Positions 32,239 through 39,942 of a stretch of 64,000 bases of DNA are shown one piece after another. Origin of the DNA: Sphingomonas panacisoli (GTDB lineage: Bacteria; Pseudomonadota; Alphaproteobacteria; Sphingomonadales; Sphingomonadaceae). The translations under genes and the position numbers were made by a program. The stretch spans positions 1-64,000 of the forward strand of contig NZ_CP042306.1 of the NCBI RefSeq assembly GCF_007859635.1, read 5' to 3'. Within the stretch, counting starts at the first letter, position 1, and the number at the start of each line of letters is the position of its first letter. The notes beneath the pieces were generated by a model that was not told the DNA's origin, searched no databases, and worked only from the letters and a program-made list of their open reading frames with translations.

Positions 32239-32753
32239 ACGAGCGCCGCCTTGGCCCGCGCTTCGGCCTCGGCATGAAGCGCCCAGAAATTCTCGATGCG
32301 CTTGCCCGCGATGCGGCGTTCCAGCACGTCGAGGTGCGACCCCCAGCCGCCGCCGAAATTGCGCGCGTCGTCGGGGCCGCGCAGCCCGCTATGCGTCAGC
32401 ACCAGCCGCGTGCGGTCGTCGTCGATCGGCGTCAGCTCGAACAGCACCGACCCCGCCTCGCCATTATCCCAGGTGAAGGCGAGCAGGTGCGGCGGCTCGA
32501 TCCGCTCGATCGTCTCGAACCACGACTTGCCGACATTCTTGGCGTACTTGTCGGGCATCGGCGCGTCGCCGTCGGACAGCGCGCCGTGATCGAAGGTCAA
32601 CCCGAACTTGCCGCCGACGCGCGGCTCGGTCTCGCCGCCCATGAACCAGCGCGCGCGCAGATCGGGCTCGATCAGGTAACGCCATACGGTATCGATCGGC
32701 GCGTCGATCGTGCGGTCGAAACGCAGTTGTTGCGCAGTGATCGTGTCAGTCAT
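32235..32753 (-). CDS. SRPBCC (AHSA1-like) domain protein, second of pair
   Basis: A 172-residue single-domain START/Bet v1-like fold: RFDRTIDAPIDTVWRYLIEP, DLRARWFMGGETEPRVGGKF, ERIEPPHLLAFTWDN, RTRLVLTHSGLRGP, and FGGGWGSHLDVLERRIAGKR. These activator-of-Hsp90-homology-like domains bind hydrophobic ligands and are frequently linked to ArsR regulators. Its start overlaps the end of the first SRPBCC gene. The physiological ligand is unknown. Confidence 0.88.
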   Translation of the reverse strand: MTDTITAQQLRFDRTIDAPIDTVWRYLIEPDLRARWFMGGETEPRVGGKFGLTFDHGALSDGDAPMPDKYAKNVGKSWFETIERIEPPHLLAFTWDNGEAGSVLFELTPIDDDRTRLVLTHSGLRGPDDARNFGGGWGSHLDVLERRIAGKRIENFWALHAEAEARAKAALV

Positions 32754-33189
32754 TCGAATTCTCCACTGTATCCGCCAGATTGCCGAGGATCATCGTCCAG
32801 CCCTGGCGCGTCTGTTTTTCGTAATCCGTCCAAACGCCCTCGTGCGTCAGCGTCAGCCGCGATCCGTTGTCAGTCGGCGCGATCGCGATCGTCACGCGGG
32901 TCCATTCGCCCTGGTCTGTCTGGCCAGCCATGCAGGCCCTGAACTGGAAGACGAGGCGATGCGGGCGGTCGATCTCCTCGAAGCGCAGATGATGGTGCGC
33001 CTCCCGATCGCCGCGCCGTTCGACGATCAGCGCCACGCCGCCGACCCGCGCGTCGATGTCGCAGGCCAGCATCTCGCCGTCGGGTGTCGCGAACAGGAAG
33101 CGGCGCGCTTGTGCGGGGTCGAGCCAAGCATTGAACACGCGGTCTGGCGCCGCCGCGATGTCGCGCATGAGGGTTAGGGTGGCGCTCAC
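32746..33189 (-). CDS. SRPBCC (AHSA1-like) domain protein, first of pair
   Basis: A 147-residue protein from GTG 33189, which overlaps the ArsR stop (GTGA). Features are LTLMRDIAAAPDRVFNAWLD, QARRFLFATPDGEMLACDID, LRFEEIDRPHRLVFQFRA and GWTMILGNLADTVE. It is clearly a paralogue-type partner of the next gene. The order ArsR, SRPBCC, SRPBCC is a common detox/stress-type module whose substrate is mostly unknown. Confidence 0.87.
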   Translation of the reverse strand: MSATLTLMRDIAAAPDRVFNAWLDPAQARRFLFATPDGEMLACDIDARVGGVALIVERRGDREAHHHLRFEEIDRPHRLVFQFRACMAGQTDQGEWTRVTIAIAPTDNGSRLTLTHEGVWTDYEKQTRQGWTMILGNLADTVENSND

Positions 33190-33505
33190 TTCTTATCCTC
33201 CGCGATGACGGCTTCGAGCCGGTCGAGCGTGATTGTCCAAAATTGCTCCCACTGCCGCAGCCATTGCTCGGCCTCGCGCAGCCGGTCGGCCTTGAGCCGG
33301 CACAATTGCTGACGCCCGCGCGGCGGCGCTCGACCAGGCCGGCGCGTTCGAGCACGCCGACATGCTTGGCGGCACCAGCGAAGCTCATCGCGAACGGCGC
33401 GGCGAGTTCGCCGACTGATCGTTCGCCCGCCGCGAGGTTCGCCAGCATCGCCCGGCGGGTGGGGTCGGCCAGGGCCGCGAAGGTCAGATCGAGTCGCTCA
33501 ACCAT
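33186..33505 (-). CDS. ArsR-family winged-helix regulator, one frameshift
   Basis: After joining frames the protein is about 106 residues: LDLTFAALADPTRRAMLANL, GERSVGELAAPFAMSFAGAA (recognition helix), KHVGVLERAGLVERRRAG, then RQQLCRLKADRLREAEQWLR, WEQFWTITLDRLEAVIAEDK. An indel of one base near 33,318 separates the halves. There is no metal-binding CxC, so it belongs to the group that pairs with SRPBCC genes, not to the arsenic sensors. The ATG (33505) lies inside one of two CAACC-n2-TTGGTTTAA repeats. The predicted transcription start coincides with the ATG, so the message may be leaderless. Confidence 0.85.
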
Positions 33506-33514
33506 TTGGTTTAA
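33499..33514. promoter_or_regulatory. Operator-like repeat CAACCATTTGGTTTAA, copy 1
   Basis: Contains AACC and GGTT arms and covers the ArsR start codon. It matches copy 2 at 33538 in 14 of 16 positions, 39 bases away in the same orientation. It is probably the autoregulatory site of the ArsR protein. Confidence 0.6.
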
Positions 33515-33540
33515 TTATCGCGCCGGAATGAGACTGTCAA
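33512..33540 (-). promoter_or_regulatory. Promoter of the ArsR-SRPBCC operon
   Basis: On the minus strand a perfect TTGACA (33540-33535) is followed after 17 bases by TAATTA (33517-33512). Transcription would start about 7 bases on, at or next to the A of the ArsR ATG. The operator-like copies overlap the -35 and the start. Confidence 0.55.
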
Positions 33541-33553
33541 CCGATTGGTTTAA
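33538..33553. promoter_or_regulatory. Operator-like repeat CAACCGATTGGTTTAA, copy 2
   Basis: Second copy of the 16-base element, overlapping the -35 hexamer of the ArsR promoter. The pair would let a dimeric regulator clamp the promoter at both ends. Confidence 0.6.
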
Positions 33554-33630
33554 CGATGTCGCGCTTGCGAAAACGCTGCGGCCCCGACACAAAGGCGTGG
33601 GGTAGCATGGACTTAGAAGGGGGGCATGGG

Positions 33631-34581
33631 ATGACATCGGCGTCGTGGGAAGACGAATTGACCGATTGGGAAGACGAACTCGACCGTCCCGATGGCCATC
33701 CGCTGATCGCGACCGCCCTGGGCGTCGCGGTGATCATCGCGGTCGCGTCGATCGCCTATGGAACGATCGCGGTCGACGTCCGGACGCACATCTATGCCGC
33801 ACTCGGCATCGCGACGCTGGTCGCCGGCTTGGTGTGGGGCGTTGCCTGGTTCCTGACGGTGCGGTTCGCCGCGGCGATCTGGCAGTTCGCGACCGGTGCG
33901 ATCTTCTGGCTGACGGCGCTGATGATGGTGCTGTTCGCGCTCGGCGGTAATGCGATCAGCCTGCGCCAGGACATCGCGACGATGCAGATGATCCGAATCG
34001 ATCAAACCGGCGCGCCCGCGGTGCCGAGCGGCAGTCCCGCCGGCCCGGTCACCAAGCGGACGATGGCGTTCTATCGCGAATTCTTGAAGCAGGATCACGT
34101 TCGCAACGTGATCTACCTGCGGCTCGGCATCGACCGGATCGGCCAGACTTGGGCGGTGCCCAATCAACCCAGCCTGTTGACCGATTGCGATCGTTTCCCG
34201 CGCGCCGCGCCGCAGCTGGCGGCGATCAACGCGACCGTCATCACGGCGGTCGGGCGGTTCCGTGGCGACCTGCGCACGCTGATCGCCGAACCGGCGCTGC
34301 AGACCGACGTATTCGGCTGGGTCGATCAGACCTTCCCGACTTCAGGCCCGCGCTATCAGCAGCGGATCGCCCAGGCCCGCGAGCAACTCGATCTCGCCGC
34401 CAAGATGTGTGGCATCCTGGGGCGGCACCGGTGGAAGCGTCAGGGCGACGGCTTCGGGTTCACCAGCGAGGCCGATTATCGCGAATATGGCGTCGTCGCG
34501 ACGCGGTGGGACCAGTTGATGCGCGACATGCGCAGCGGCGGCACCGATGCCGGTACGCCACCGGTGCCCAGGATCGAATAG
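33631..34581 (+). CDS. Membrane protein of unknown function
   Basis: A 316-residue protein from ATG 33631, chosen because AGAAGGGGGG lies 6 bases upstream; earlier in-frame ATGs at 33607 and 33556 lack such a site. An acidic N-terminus (SWEDELTDWEDELDRPDGH) precedes two or three membrane helices (PLIATALGVAVIIAVASIAY; AALGIATLVAGLVWGVAWFL; FATGAIFWLTALMMVLFALG). A soluble C-terminal part of about 200 residues contains TKRTMAFYREFLKQDHVRNV and ARFDRTEFAP-like no motif that I recognise. Three cysteines are spread out. No family was identified; the neighbours give no clue. Confidence 0.75.
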   Translation: MTSASWEDELTDWEDELDRPDGHPLIATALGVAVIIAVASIAYGTIAVDVRTHIYAALGIATLVAGLVWGVAWFLTVRFAAAIWQFATGAIFWLTALMMVLFALGGNAISLRQDIATMQMIRIDQTGAPAVPSGSPAGPVTKRTMAFYREFLKQDHVRNVIYLRLGIDRIGQTWAVPNQPSLLTDCDRFPRAAPQLAAINATVITAVGRFRGDLRTLIAEPALQTDVFGWVDQTFPTSGPRYQQRIAQAREQLDLAAKMCGILGRHRWKRQGDGFGFTSEADYREYGVVATRWDQLMRDMRSGGTDAGTPPVPRIE

Positions 34582-34588
34582 CGCTCCA

Positions 34589-35389
34589 TCATTCCTGCAT
34601 TTCGTCGTCGGCCGGCGGGCGATCGGTCTCGCGCGGTCGTCCGCCGAACCGTCCGCCGCGCCCGCCAAAGCCTTCGTCCAGGGGTAGATCCAGCCGCGGC
34701 AGTTCGCCGCGCGTAATCTTGCCGTCGTGATTCTTGTCCAGCGTCGCGAAGCGATCGATCGCGGCCGCGCGAAACTCCCGGGGATCGACGCCGCGATTGA
34801 AATTCGTGTCCGCGACGACGACGGGCTCGGGAAAATCGAAGAACGAAAACCGCGCGGCGCCGCGTTTGGTGTCCGCATATTTGGGCGCTTTCGCCGAGCT
34901 ACCATTGCCGAACGAGAAGCCGCCGGGCTGGCTACCGCCCATGCCGCCGCCACTGGGACCACCGCCGCCACGACGCCCGCCACCGCCGCGCCGTCCGCCG
35001 CCGCCGCTCGGCCGCGGACCCGCGCCGCCGCCTTCGCCGCCGGTGCGGATCTCCGGGGCAAGCCGCGTCTCGTAGAACTCGATATCGTCGGGATCGATCT
35101 CGCCGTCCTTGCCGCGGTCGAGCACCGCGAAGAACCGCATCGCGTCGGCGACGAACTCTTCGGCGGTCACGGCGCCATCCTGGTTCGCGTCGGCCCCATC
35201 GAACCATTGCTTGATCGGGTCGGGGCCACGGAACGGTTCTCCCATCGGGCTGATGAACAGCTTGCCGCGCGGACGGTCATCGCGACGTTCGCCCGCCGGT
35301 CGCGGCGGCGGCATCGGCGGCAAGGTTCCGGCCAGCGGCGGGATGTCCTGCGCCGCCATCAACATCAATCCGGTCAGCATGCCCAGCAT
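34589..35389 (-). CDS. Exported EF-hand protein with Gly/Arg-rich linker
   Basis: A 266-residue protein with a short hydrophobic start (MLGMLTGLMLMAAQ). Two EF-hand loops come first (DANQDGAVTAEEF, DRGKDGEIDPDDI). About 45 residues of glycine/arginine repeats follow (GGGGRRGGGG type), then two further loops (DTNFNRGVDPREF, DKNHDGKITRGEL). The third loop lacks a normal ligand set (N-F-N-R), so it may not bind calcium. It is likely periplasmic. EF-hand pairs separated by a basic Gly-rich spacer are unusual in bacteria. The function is unknown; calcium sensing or polyanion binding are guesses. Confidence 0.8.
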   Translation of the reverse strand: MLGMLTGLMLMAAQDIPPLAGTLPPMPPPRPAGERRDDRPRGKLFISPMGEPFRGPDPIKQWFDGADANQDGAVTAEEFVADAMRFFAVLDRGKDGEIDPDDIEFYETRLAPEIRTGGEGGGAGPRPSGGGGRRGGGGRRGGGGPSGGGMGGSQPGGFSFGNGSSAKAPKYADTKRGAARFSFFDFPEPVVVADTNFNRGVDPREFRAAAIDRFATLDKNHDGKITRGELPRLDLPLDEGFGGRGGRFGGRPRETDRPPADDEMQE

Positions 35390-35465
35390 CGCCTTACTCC
35401 ACCGTTATGGCGGAGGGGCTAGGCCTGCTTTGTCGCACAAGTGTGTCGCGATCGTTGCGCCAGCG

Positions 35466-36122
35466 TCAGGTCGCCGCGGGCATCGGGGTCTCGACCAGTT
35501 CGCCAGGCATCGTGTGCTGCCAGAATTCCTCGCGCGAGTTGGTGCGCGGGAACGTCGTATCGGGAGCTGCGACGCCCAGGAAATCGCAGAGCGGACGCCA
35601 GCCTTGCACGGCTTCGAACACCAGCAGGCGATCGGCGGGGATGACCTGCTGGACCTCGGCATTGTGCCGCTCGAACGCGGCGATGACGTTGGCCGCGCTG
35701 AAATCGCGGCCGAACGTCTTTTCGGCGATGATGATGTCGACGAATTTCATCGGGTGGTCGTCGGGCGCCGGGTCGGGACCGTTCGCGCTCATCGCCTTCA
35801 GGATCGTTTCCGCCATGCTCTCGTACCAGCGTTGCGGGTCGCGCCTGGTCAGGATGACCTTGGCGTCCGGATAGCGGTCGGCGAGTTGGGCGTAGAAATG
35901 CGCGCTCGGCCAATCGACGCTGGCGTTGTAGGCCGCGAACAGTTCCTCCCAATCGACCGCTTCGCCCTTGGCCGCGCGCAGCCAGAACGGTGCTTGTCGC
36001 TGCATGTTCGCGAACACCTCGACCATATGATGACACGGCGCGAAGCCGAGCGTCTCCAGCGCGGTCTTGAGCGTCATCGTCCCCGTGCGGCCGAGCCCCG
36101 CACCGATCACCTGTAAAGCCAT
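35466..36122 (-). CDS. Sulfotransferase-family protein (Sulfotransfer_4 type)
   Basis: A 218-residue protein. The PAPS phosphate-binding loop is at the N-terminus (VIGAGLGRTGTMTLKTALE). Further blocks are GFAPCHHMVEVFANMQRQAP, AHFYAQLADRYPDAKVILTR (3'-phosphate region with RDPQRWYESM), and FEAVQGWRPLCDFLGVAAPD. Length and motif order fit the animal-NAD-dependent-epimerase-like sulfotransferase group PF17784. The acceptor is unknown. It stands alone between the EF-hand gene and the E2 gene. Confidence 0.85.
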   Translation of the reverse strand: MALQVIGAGLGRTGTMTLKTALETLGFAPCHHMVEVFANMQRQAPFWLRAAKGEAVDWEELFAAYNASVDWPSAHFYAQLADRYPDAKVILTRRDPQRWYESMAETILKAMSANGPDPAPDDHPMKFVDIIIAEKTFGRDFSAANVIAAFERHNAEVQQVIPADRLLVFEAVQGWRPLCDFLGVAAPDTTFPRTNSREEFWQHTMPGELVETPMPAAT

Positions 36123-36185
36123 AACATCCTCCCCCGAGTCGCGGCGGGAGGATGAACCCGTTTCGGCTGCGTTACTAGTGCAGGC

Positions 36186-37505
36186 TCAGTCGGCGAACAG
36201 CAGGACCGGCGTCTCGAGATATTTCTTGAGCAACTGGACATAGCTCGCCGCGTCCCAGCCATCGACGACGCGGTGGTCGCAGCTGATCGACAGGTTCATC
36301 AGCTTGGCGCGGCGGATTTCGTCGCCGTCGAACACGGGGCGCTCGACGATCTTGTTCGGGCCGATGATCGCGACTTCGGGGCGGTTGATGACCGGCGTCG
36401 TCGCGATCCCGCCGAGCGGGCCGAGCGAGGTGACGGTGATCGTGCCGCCGCCCATTTCGTCCGGCTTGAGCTTGCCGGCGCGCGCGGCCTCGGCGAGGCG
36501 ACTGATCTCGCTCGCGAGCTGCCAGACATTCTTGTCCTGCGCGTCGCGGATGACGGGAACGGTCAGGCCGGCATCGGTCTGCGCCGCCATGCCGAGATGA
36601 ACGCGGCCGCTCCGCGTCACCACCCCGCCTTCGTCGTCGTAACGCGCGTTGAGCATCGGGAAGTCGGGCAGCGAGCGACAGATCGCGACGATCAGTAGCG
36701 GCAGCATGGTCAGCTTGGGACGCGGGCCACGATTGGCATTCAGGTCCGCGCGCATGTCTTCGAGCGCGGTCACGTCGATCTCGTCGACATACGTGAAGTG
36801 CGGGATGTTGCGCTTCGACGCAGCCATGTTCTCCGCGATCTTGCGGCGCATGCCGATGACCTTGATCGCTTCGTCGTCGCGGGCGCGACTGGCGTGCGGC
36901 GCGTGATAGCCCTGGCCCGATTGATAGCGGAGGAAGGCGTCGAGATCGGCGTGACGCACGCGGTCGCCATCGGCCTTCACCTGACCCAGATCGACGCCGA
37001 GCTCCTTCGCGCGCTGACGCACCGCGGGGGAGGCCAAAACCGCTTTGCCGTGCTCCGGCGCAGGCCGGAGCTCTGGCGACGGCGCGCTCTCGGTTGCCAC
37101 CGCTCCGGCCTTCGCCGGAGCACTGGGAGTTTCGTAAGCCGGCGTCTTGCCCTCGACATCGGCGAGGCCGGGGGTTTCCGCTTCCTGCGTGCCTTCGTCC
37201 TCGATGCCTAGCTGGTGGGCGACTTCCTCGCCGATATCCTTAGGCTCATCGGCAGGCGCGTCGCCCTCGACCTCGATGACCACCAGAGTCGATCCGATCG
37301 GCACCTGATCGCCCACTTCGCCCGCCAGGCTCACCACGGTGCCCGCGACCGGTGATTCCATTTCGACCGTCGCCTTGTCGGTCATCATGTCGGCGAGCTG
37401 CTGATCCTCGCTGACGGTATCGCCGACCTTGACGTGCCACGCGACGATCTCGGCCTCGGCAATGCCTTCGCCGATGTCGGGCAAGCGAAATTCGAAACGA
37501 GCCAT
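36186..37505 (-). CDS. bkdB: Branched-chain 2-oxoacid dehydrogenase E2 (dihydrolipoyl acyltransferase)
   Basis: A 439-residue E2. The lipoyl domain (residues 1-77) carries the modified lysine in MMTDKATVEM (Lys44). A Pro/Ala/Glu-rich linker follows, then a peripheral-subunit-binding domain (ASPAVRQRAKELGVDLGQVK, GDRVRHADLDAFL), a second linker, and the catalytic domain with IGMRRKIAENMAASKRNIPH and the active site SCDHRVVDGWDAA. It transfers the branched acyl group to CoA. It begins 6 bases after the E1-beta stop in the same operon. No E3 gene is in this window. Confidence 0.93.
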   Translation of the reverse strand: MARFEFRLPDIGEGIAEAEIVAWHVKVGDTVSEDQQLADMMTDKATVEMESPVAGTVVSLAGEVGDQVPIGSTLVVIEVEGDAPADEPKDIGEEVAHQLGIEDEGTQEAETPGLADVEGKTPAYETPSAPAKAGAVATESAPSPELRPAPEHGKAVLASPAVRQRAKELGVDLGQVKADGDRVRHADLDAFLRYQSGQGYHAPHASRARDDEAIKVIGMRRKIAENMAASKRNIPHFTYVDEIDVTALEDMRADLNANRGPRPKLTMLPLLIVAICRSLPDFPMLNARYDDEGGVVTRSGRVHLGMAAQTDAGLTVPVIRDAQDKNVWQLASEISRLAEAARAGKLKPDEMGGGTITVTSLGPLGGIATTPVINRPEVAIIGPNKIVERPVFDGDEIRRAKLMNLSISCDHRVVDGWDAASYVQLLKKYLETPVLLFAD

Positions 37506-37511
37506 CGCGCG

Positions 37512-38558
37512 TCAGTCCTTCATGATCTTCTTGAGCGCCTGTCCGATGCGGACGGGACCGGGGAAATAGGCCCATTCGAGGCTGTGGGGGTAGGGCGTGT
37601 CGAAACCGGTCACGCGTTCGATCGGCGCCTCGAGATGGTAGAAGCAGCGTTCCTGGACGAGCGCCGACAATTCCGCGCCGAAGCCCGATGTGCGCGTTGC
37701 TTCATGCACGATCATGCAGCGGCCGGTCTTCTTCACCGACTCCTCGATCGTGTCGATGTCGAGCGGGACGAGCGTGCGCAGGTCGATGATCTCGGCATCG
37801 ACACCGGCTTCCTCGACCACCTTCTGGCACACATGGACCATCGTGCCGTAACAGATGATCGTCAGCGCCTCGCCCGAGCGCGCGATATTCGCCTTGCCCA
37901 GCGGCACCTTGTAATATCCCTCGGGCACTTCGCCGCCGGGATGTTTCGACCAGTTTTCCGCCGGGCGATCCCAATGGCCGTTGAACGGGCCGTTATAGAT
38001 GCGCTTGGGCTCGAAGAAGATCGTCGGGTCGTTGTCCTCGATCGCGGCGATCAACAGCCCCTTGGCGTCGTAGGGCGTCGCCGGGATCACCGTCTTCACA
38101 CCCGAGACGTGCGTGAAGATTCCCTCGGGCGATTGCGAGTGCGTCTGCCCCCCGAAAATGCCACCGCCATAGGGCGAGCGAATCGTCATCGGCGCGATGA
38201 ACTCGCCCGCCGAACGATAGCGGAGGCGTGCCGCTTCCGAAACGAGCTGGTCGAGCGCGGGGTAGATGTAATCGGCGAACTGGATTTCCGGCACCGGGCG
38301 CAGGCCATACGCGCCCATGCCGACCGCGACGCCGACGATGCCGCATTCGGTGATCGGCGTATCGAACACGCGCGTCTTGCCGTGCTTGGCCTGCAGCCCC
38401 GCCGTCGCGCGGAACACGCCGCCGAAATAGCCGACATCCTCGCCCATCACGATCACGTCGGGGTCGCGCGCCATCATCACGTCGAGCGCCGAGTTGATCG
38501 CTTGGATCATGTTCATGCGGACGGTCGCGCCCGCTTCGGTTTCCATCACGTCGCTCAT
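37512..38558 (-). CDS. bkdA2: Branched-chain 2-oxoacid dehydrogenase E1 beta
   Basis: About 348 residues from ATG 38558, which overlaps the E1-alpha TGA (ATGA); an in-frame ATG at 38573 would add five residues. Motifs are NSALDVMMARDPDVIVMGED, VGYFGGVFRATAGLQ, RVFDTPITECGIVGVAVGMG, IQFADYIYPALDQLVSEAAR, RSPYGGGIFGGQTHSQSPEG, and TRTSGFGAELSALVQERCFY. This matches the beta subunit of valine/leucine/isoleucine-derived oxoacid decarboxylase, not pyruvate dehydrogenase. Confidence 0.93.
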   Translation of the reverse strand: MSDVMETEAGATVRMNMIQAINSALDVMMARDPDVIVMGEDVGYFGGVFRATAGLQAKHGKTRVFDTPITECGIVGVAVGMGAYGLRPVPEIQFADYIYPALDQLVSEAARLRYRSAGEFIAPMTIRSPYGGGIFGGQTHSQSPEGIFTHVSGVKTVIPATPYDAKGLLIAAIEDNDPTIFFEPKRIYNGPFNGHWDRPAENWSKHPGGEVPEGYYKVPLGKANIARSGEALTIICYGTMVHVCQKVVEEAGVDAEIIDLRTLVPLDIDTIEESVKKTGRCMIVHEATRTSGFGAELSALVQERCFYHLEAPIERVTGFDTPYPHSLEWAYFPGPVRIGQALKKIMKD

Positions 38559-39844
38559 TTCTTGCGTGCCCATGGCCGGCCGCTCGCTTCTTCTTCCGCC
38601 ATCATCTGCGCCTGCTGCTCGCGCAGGTGCCAGGGCATCTCCTCGAACACGCCGTCGAACAAGGTGTCGAGCGGCTGGTGCAGGCCGTGGCCAAGGATTC
38701 CGTTCTTCTCGGCTTCCTTCTGCGCCGCCTTGACCATCTCAGCGAGTTCCAGGTCCTGCGCCGCGTGGCGCTCCTCGTCCCATTCGCCGAGCGCGATCAA
38801 ATGGTTCTTCAGCCGCATGACCGGATCGCCGAGCGGCCAGGCGGTCGGCTCGCCGGCGGAGCGATACTGGCTGGGATCGTCGGAGGTCGAATGCCCTTCC
38901 GCGCGATACGTGAAATGCTCGATCAGCGTCGGACCCTGATTGGTCCGCGCGCGCTCGGCCGCCCATTCGGTCGCGGCATAGACCGCGAGCGCATCGTTGC
39001 CGTCGACCCGCAGGCCCGCGATCCCATAGCCCACCGCACGCGCCGCGAACGTCGTCGCCTCGGCACCCGCAAAGCCCGAGAACGAACTGATCGCCCATTG
39101 ATTGTTGACGACGTTGAAGATCACCGGCGCGCGATAGACCGTCGCGAAGGTCAGGGCCGAGTGGAAGTCGCCCTCCGCGGTCGATCCCTCGCCGCACCAG
39201 GTCGCCGCGATCCGCGTGTCGCCCTTCGATGCGCTGGCCATCGCCCAGCCGACCGCCTGCGGATATTGCGTGGTCAAATTGCCGGAGATCGAGAAGAAGG
39301 AGTAGCGCCGCTCCGAATACATGATCGGCAGCTGCTTGCCCTGCAGCTTGTCGCCCGAATTCGAATAGATCTGGTTCATCATGTCCTCGAGCGGACAACC
39401 GCGCGAGATCAGCACGCCTTGCTGGCGATAGCTCGGGAACACCATGTCGTCGGCGGCCAGCGCCGCGGCCGCGCCGATCGACACCGCCTCTTCGCCCAGC
39501 GACTTCATGTAGAAACTGGTCTTGCCCTGCCGCTGTGCGCGGAACATGCGCTCGTCGAACGCGCGGACCAGCGCCATGTTGCGGAGCATCTTGCGGAGCG
39601 TGTCGGGTGTCAGCTTGGGGTCCCACGGCCCGACCGCGCGGTTGTTTTCATCGAGGACGCGGACCATCGAATAAGCGAGGTCGATGAACTCCTTCGCCTC
39701 GTCCGCGGTGTCAGGGCGCCGCGCGGCGCCTGCGGCCGGGATGTCGACCGCCGTGAAATCGACCGCGTCGCCCGGCCGGAACTTGGGCTCGGGGACATGC
39801 AGCGACAAAGGCTTCAAATTGGCGCGCGGGGACTCGCTGGCCAT
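38555..39844 (-). CDS. bkdA1: Branched-chain 2-oxoacid dehydrogenase E1 alpha
   Basis: A 429-residue thiamine-diphosphate enzyme, first gene of the E1alpha-E1beta-E2 operon. It has MLRNMALVRAFDERMFRAQR, SLGEEAVSIGAAAALA, FPSYRQQGVLISRGCPLED, the ThDP/Mg motif WCGEGSTAEGDFHSAL with NVVNNQWAISS, and the phosphorylation-loop-like YRAEGHSTSDDPSQYRSAGE. The N-terminal 60 residues are an extra segment typical of bacterial BCKDH alpha. An AT-rich inverted repeat lies about 50 bases upstream. Confidence 0.93.
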   Translation of the reverse strand: MASESPRANLKPLSLHVPEPKFRPGDAVDFTAVDIPAAGAARRPDTADEAKEFIDLAYSMVRVLDENNRAVGPWDPKLTPDTLRKMLRNMALVRAFDERMFRAQRQGKTSFYMKSLGEEAVSIGAAAALAADDMVFPSYRQQGVLISRGCPLEDMMNQIYSNSGDKLQGKQLPIMYSERRYSFFSISGNLTTQYPQAVGWAMASASKGDTRIAATWCGEGSTAEGDFHSALTFATVYRAPVIFNVVNNQWAISSFSGFAGAEATTFAARAVGYGIAGLRVDGNDALAVYAATEWAAERARTNQGPTLIEHFTYRAEGHSTSDDPSQYRSAGEPTAWPLGDPVMRLKNHLIALGEWDEERHAAQDLELAEMVKAAQKEAEKNGILGHGLHQPLDTLFDGVFEEMPWHLREQQAQMMAEEEASGRPWARKK

Positions 39845-39894
39845 GCTCTCTCCAGGTTCGACTCGACAGCGAAACGCTTCAGCGCCGCCTTTGT

Positions 39895-39919
39895 CCCGTT
39901 GTTATAAAATTTCAACGGG
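39895..39919 (-). promoter_or_regulatory. Inverted repeat CCCGTTG-11-CAACGGG with AT-rich centre upstream of bkd operon
   Basis: A perfect 7-base inverted repeat encloses TTATAAAATTT. On the minus strand the centre reads AAATTTTATAA, which supplies a TATAAC-like -10 box 51 or more bases from the E1-alpha start. It could be promoter with operator arms, or a short hairpin. No terminator-like U run follows. Confidence 0.45.
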
Positions 39920-39942
39920 CTTGGCGAGTCACCGGCATGCCG

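Noticed and set aside
38559..38573. Upstream in-frame ATG (38573) as the E1-beta start
   Set aside because: ATG 38558 gives the ATGA overlap with the E1-alpha stop used elsewhere in this genome and keeps a family-typical length; the upstream one would only add five residues.
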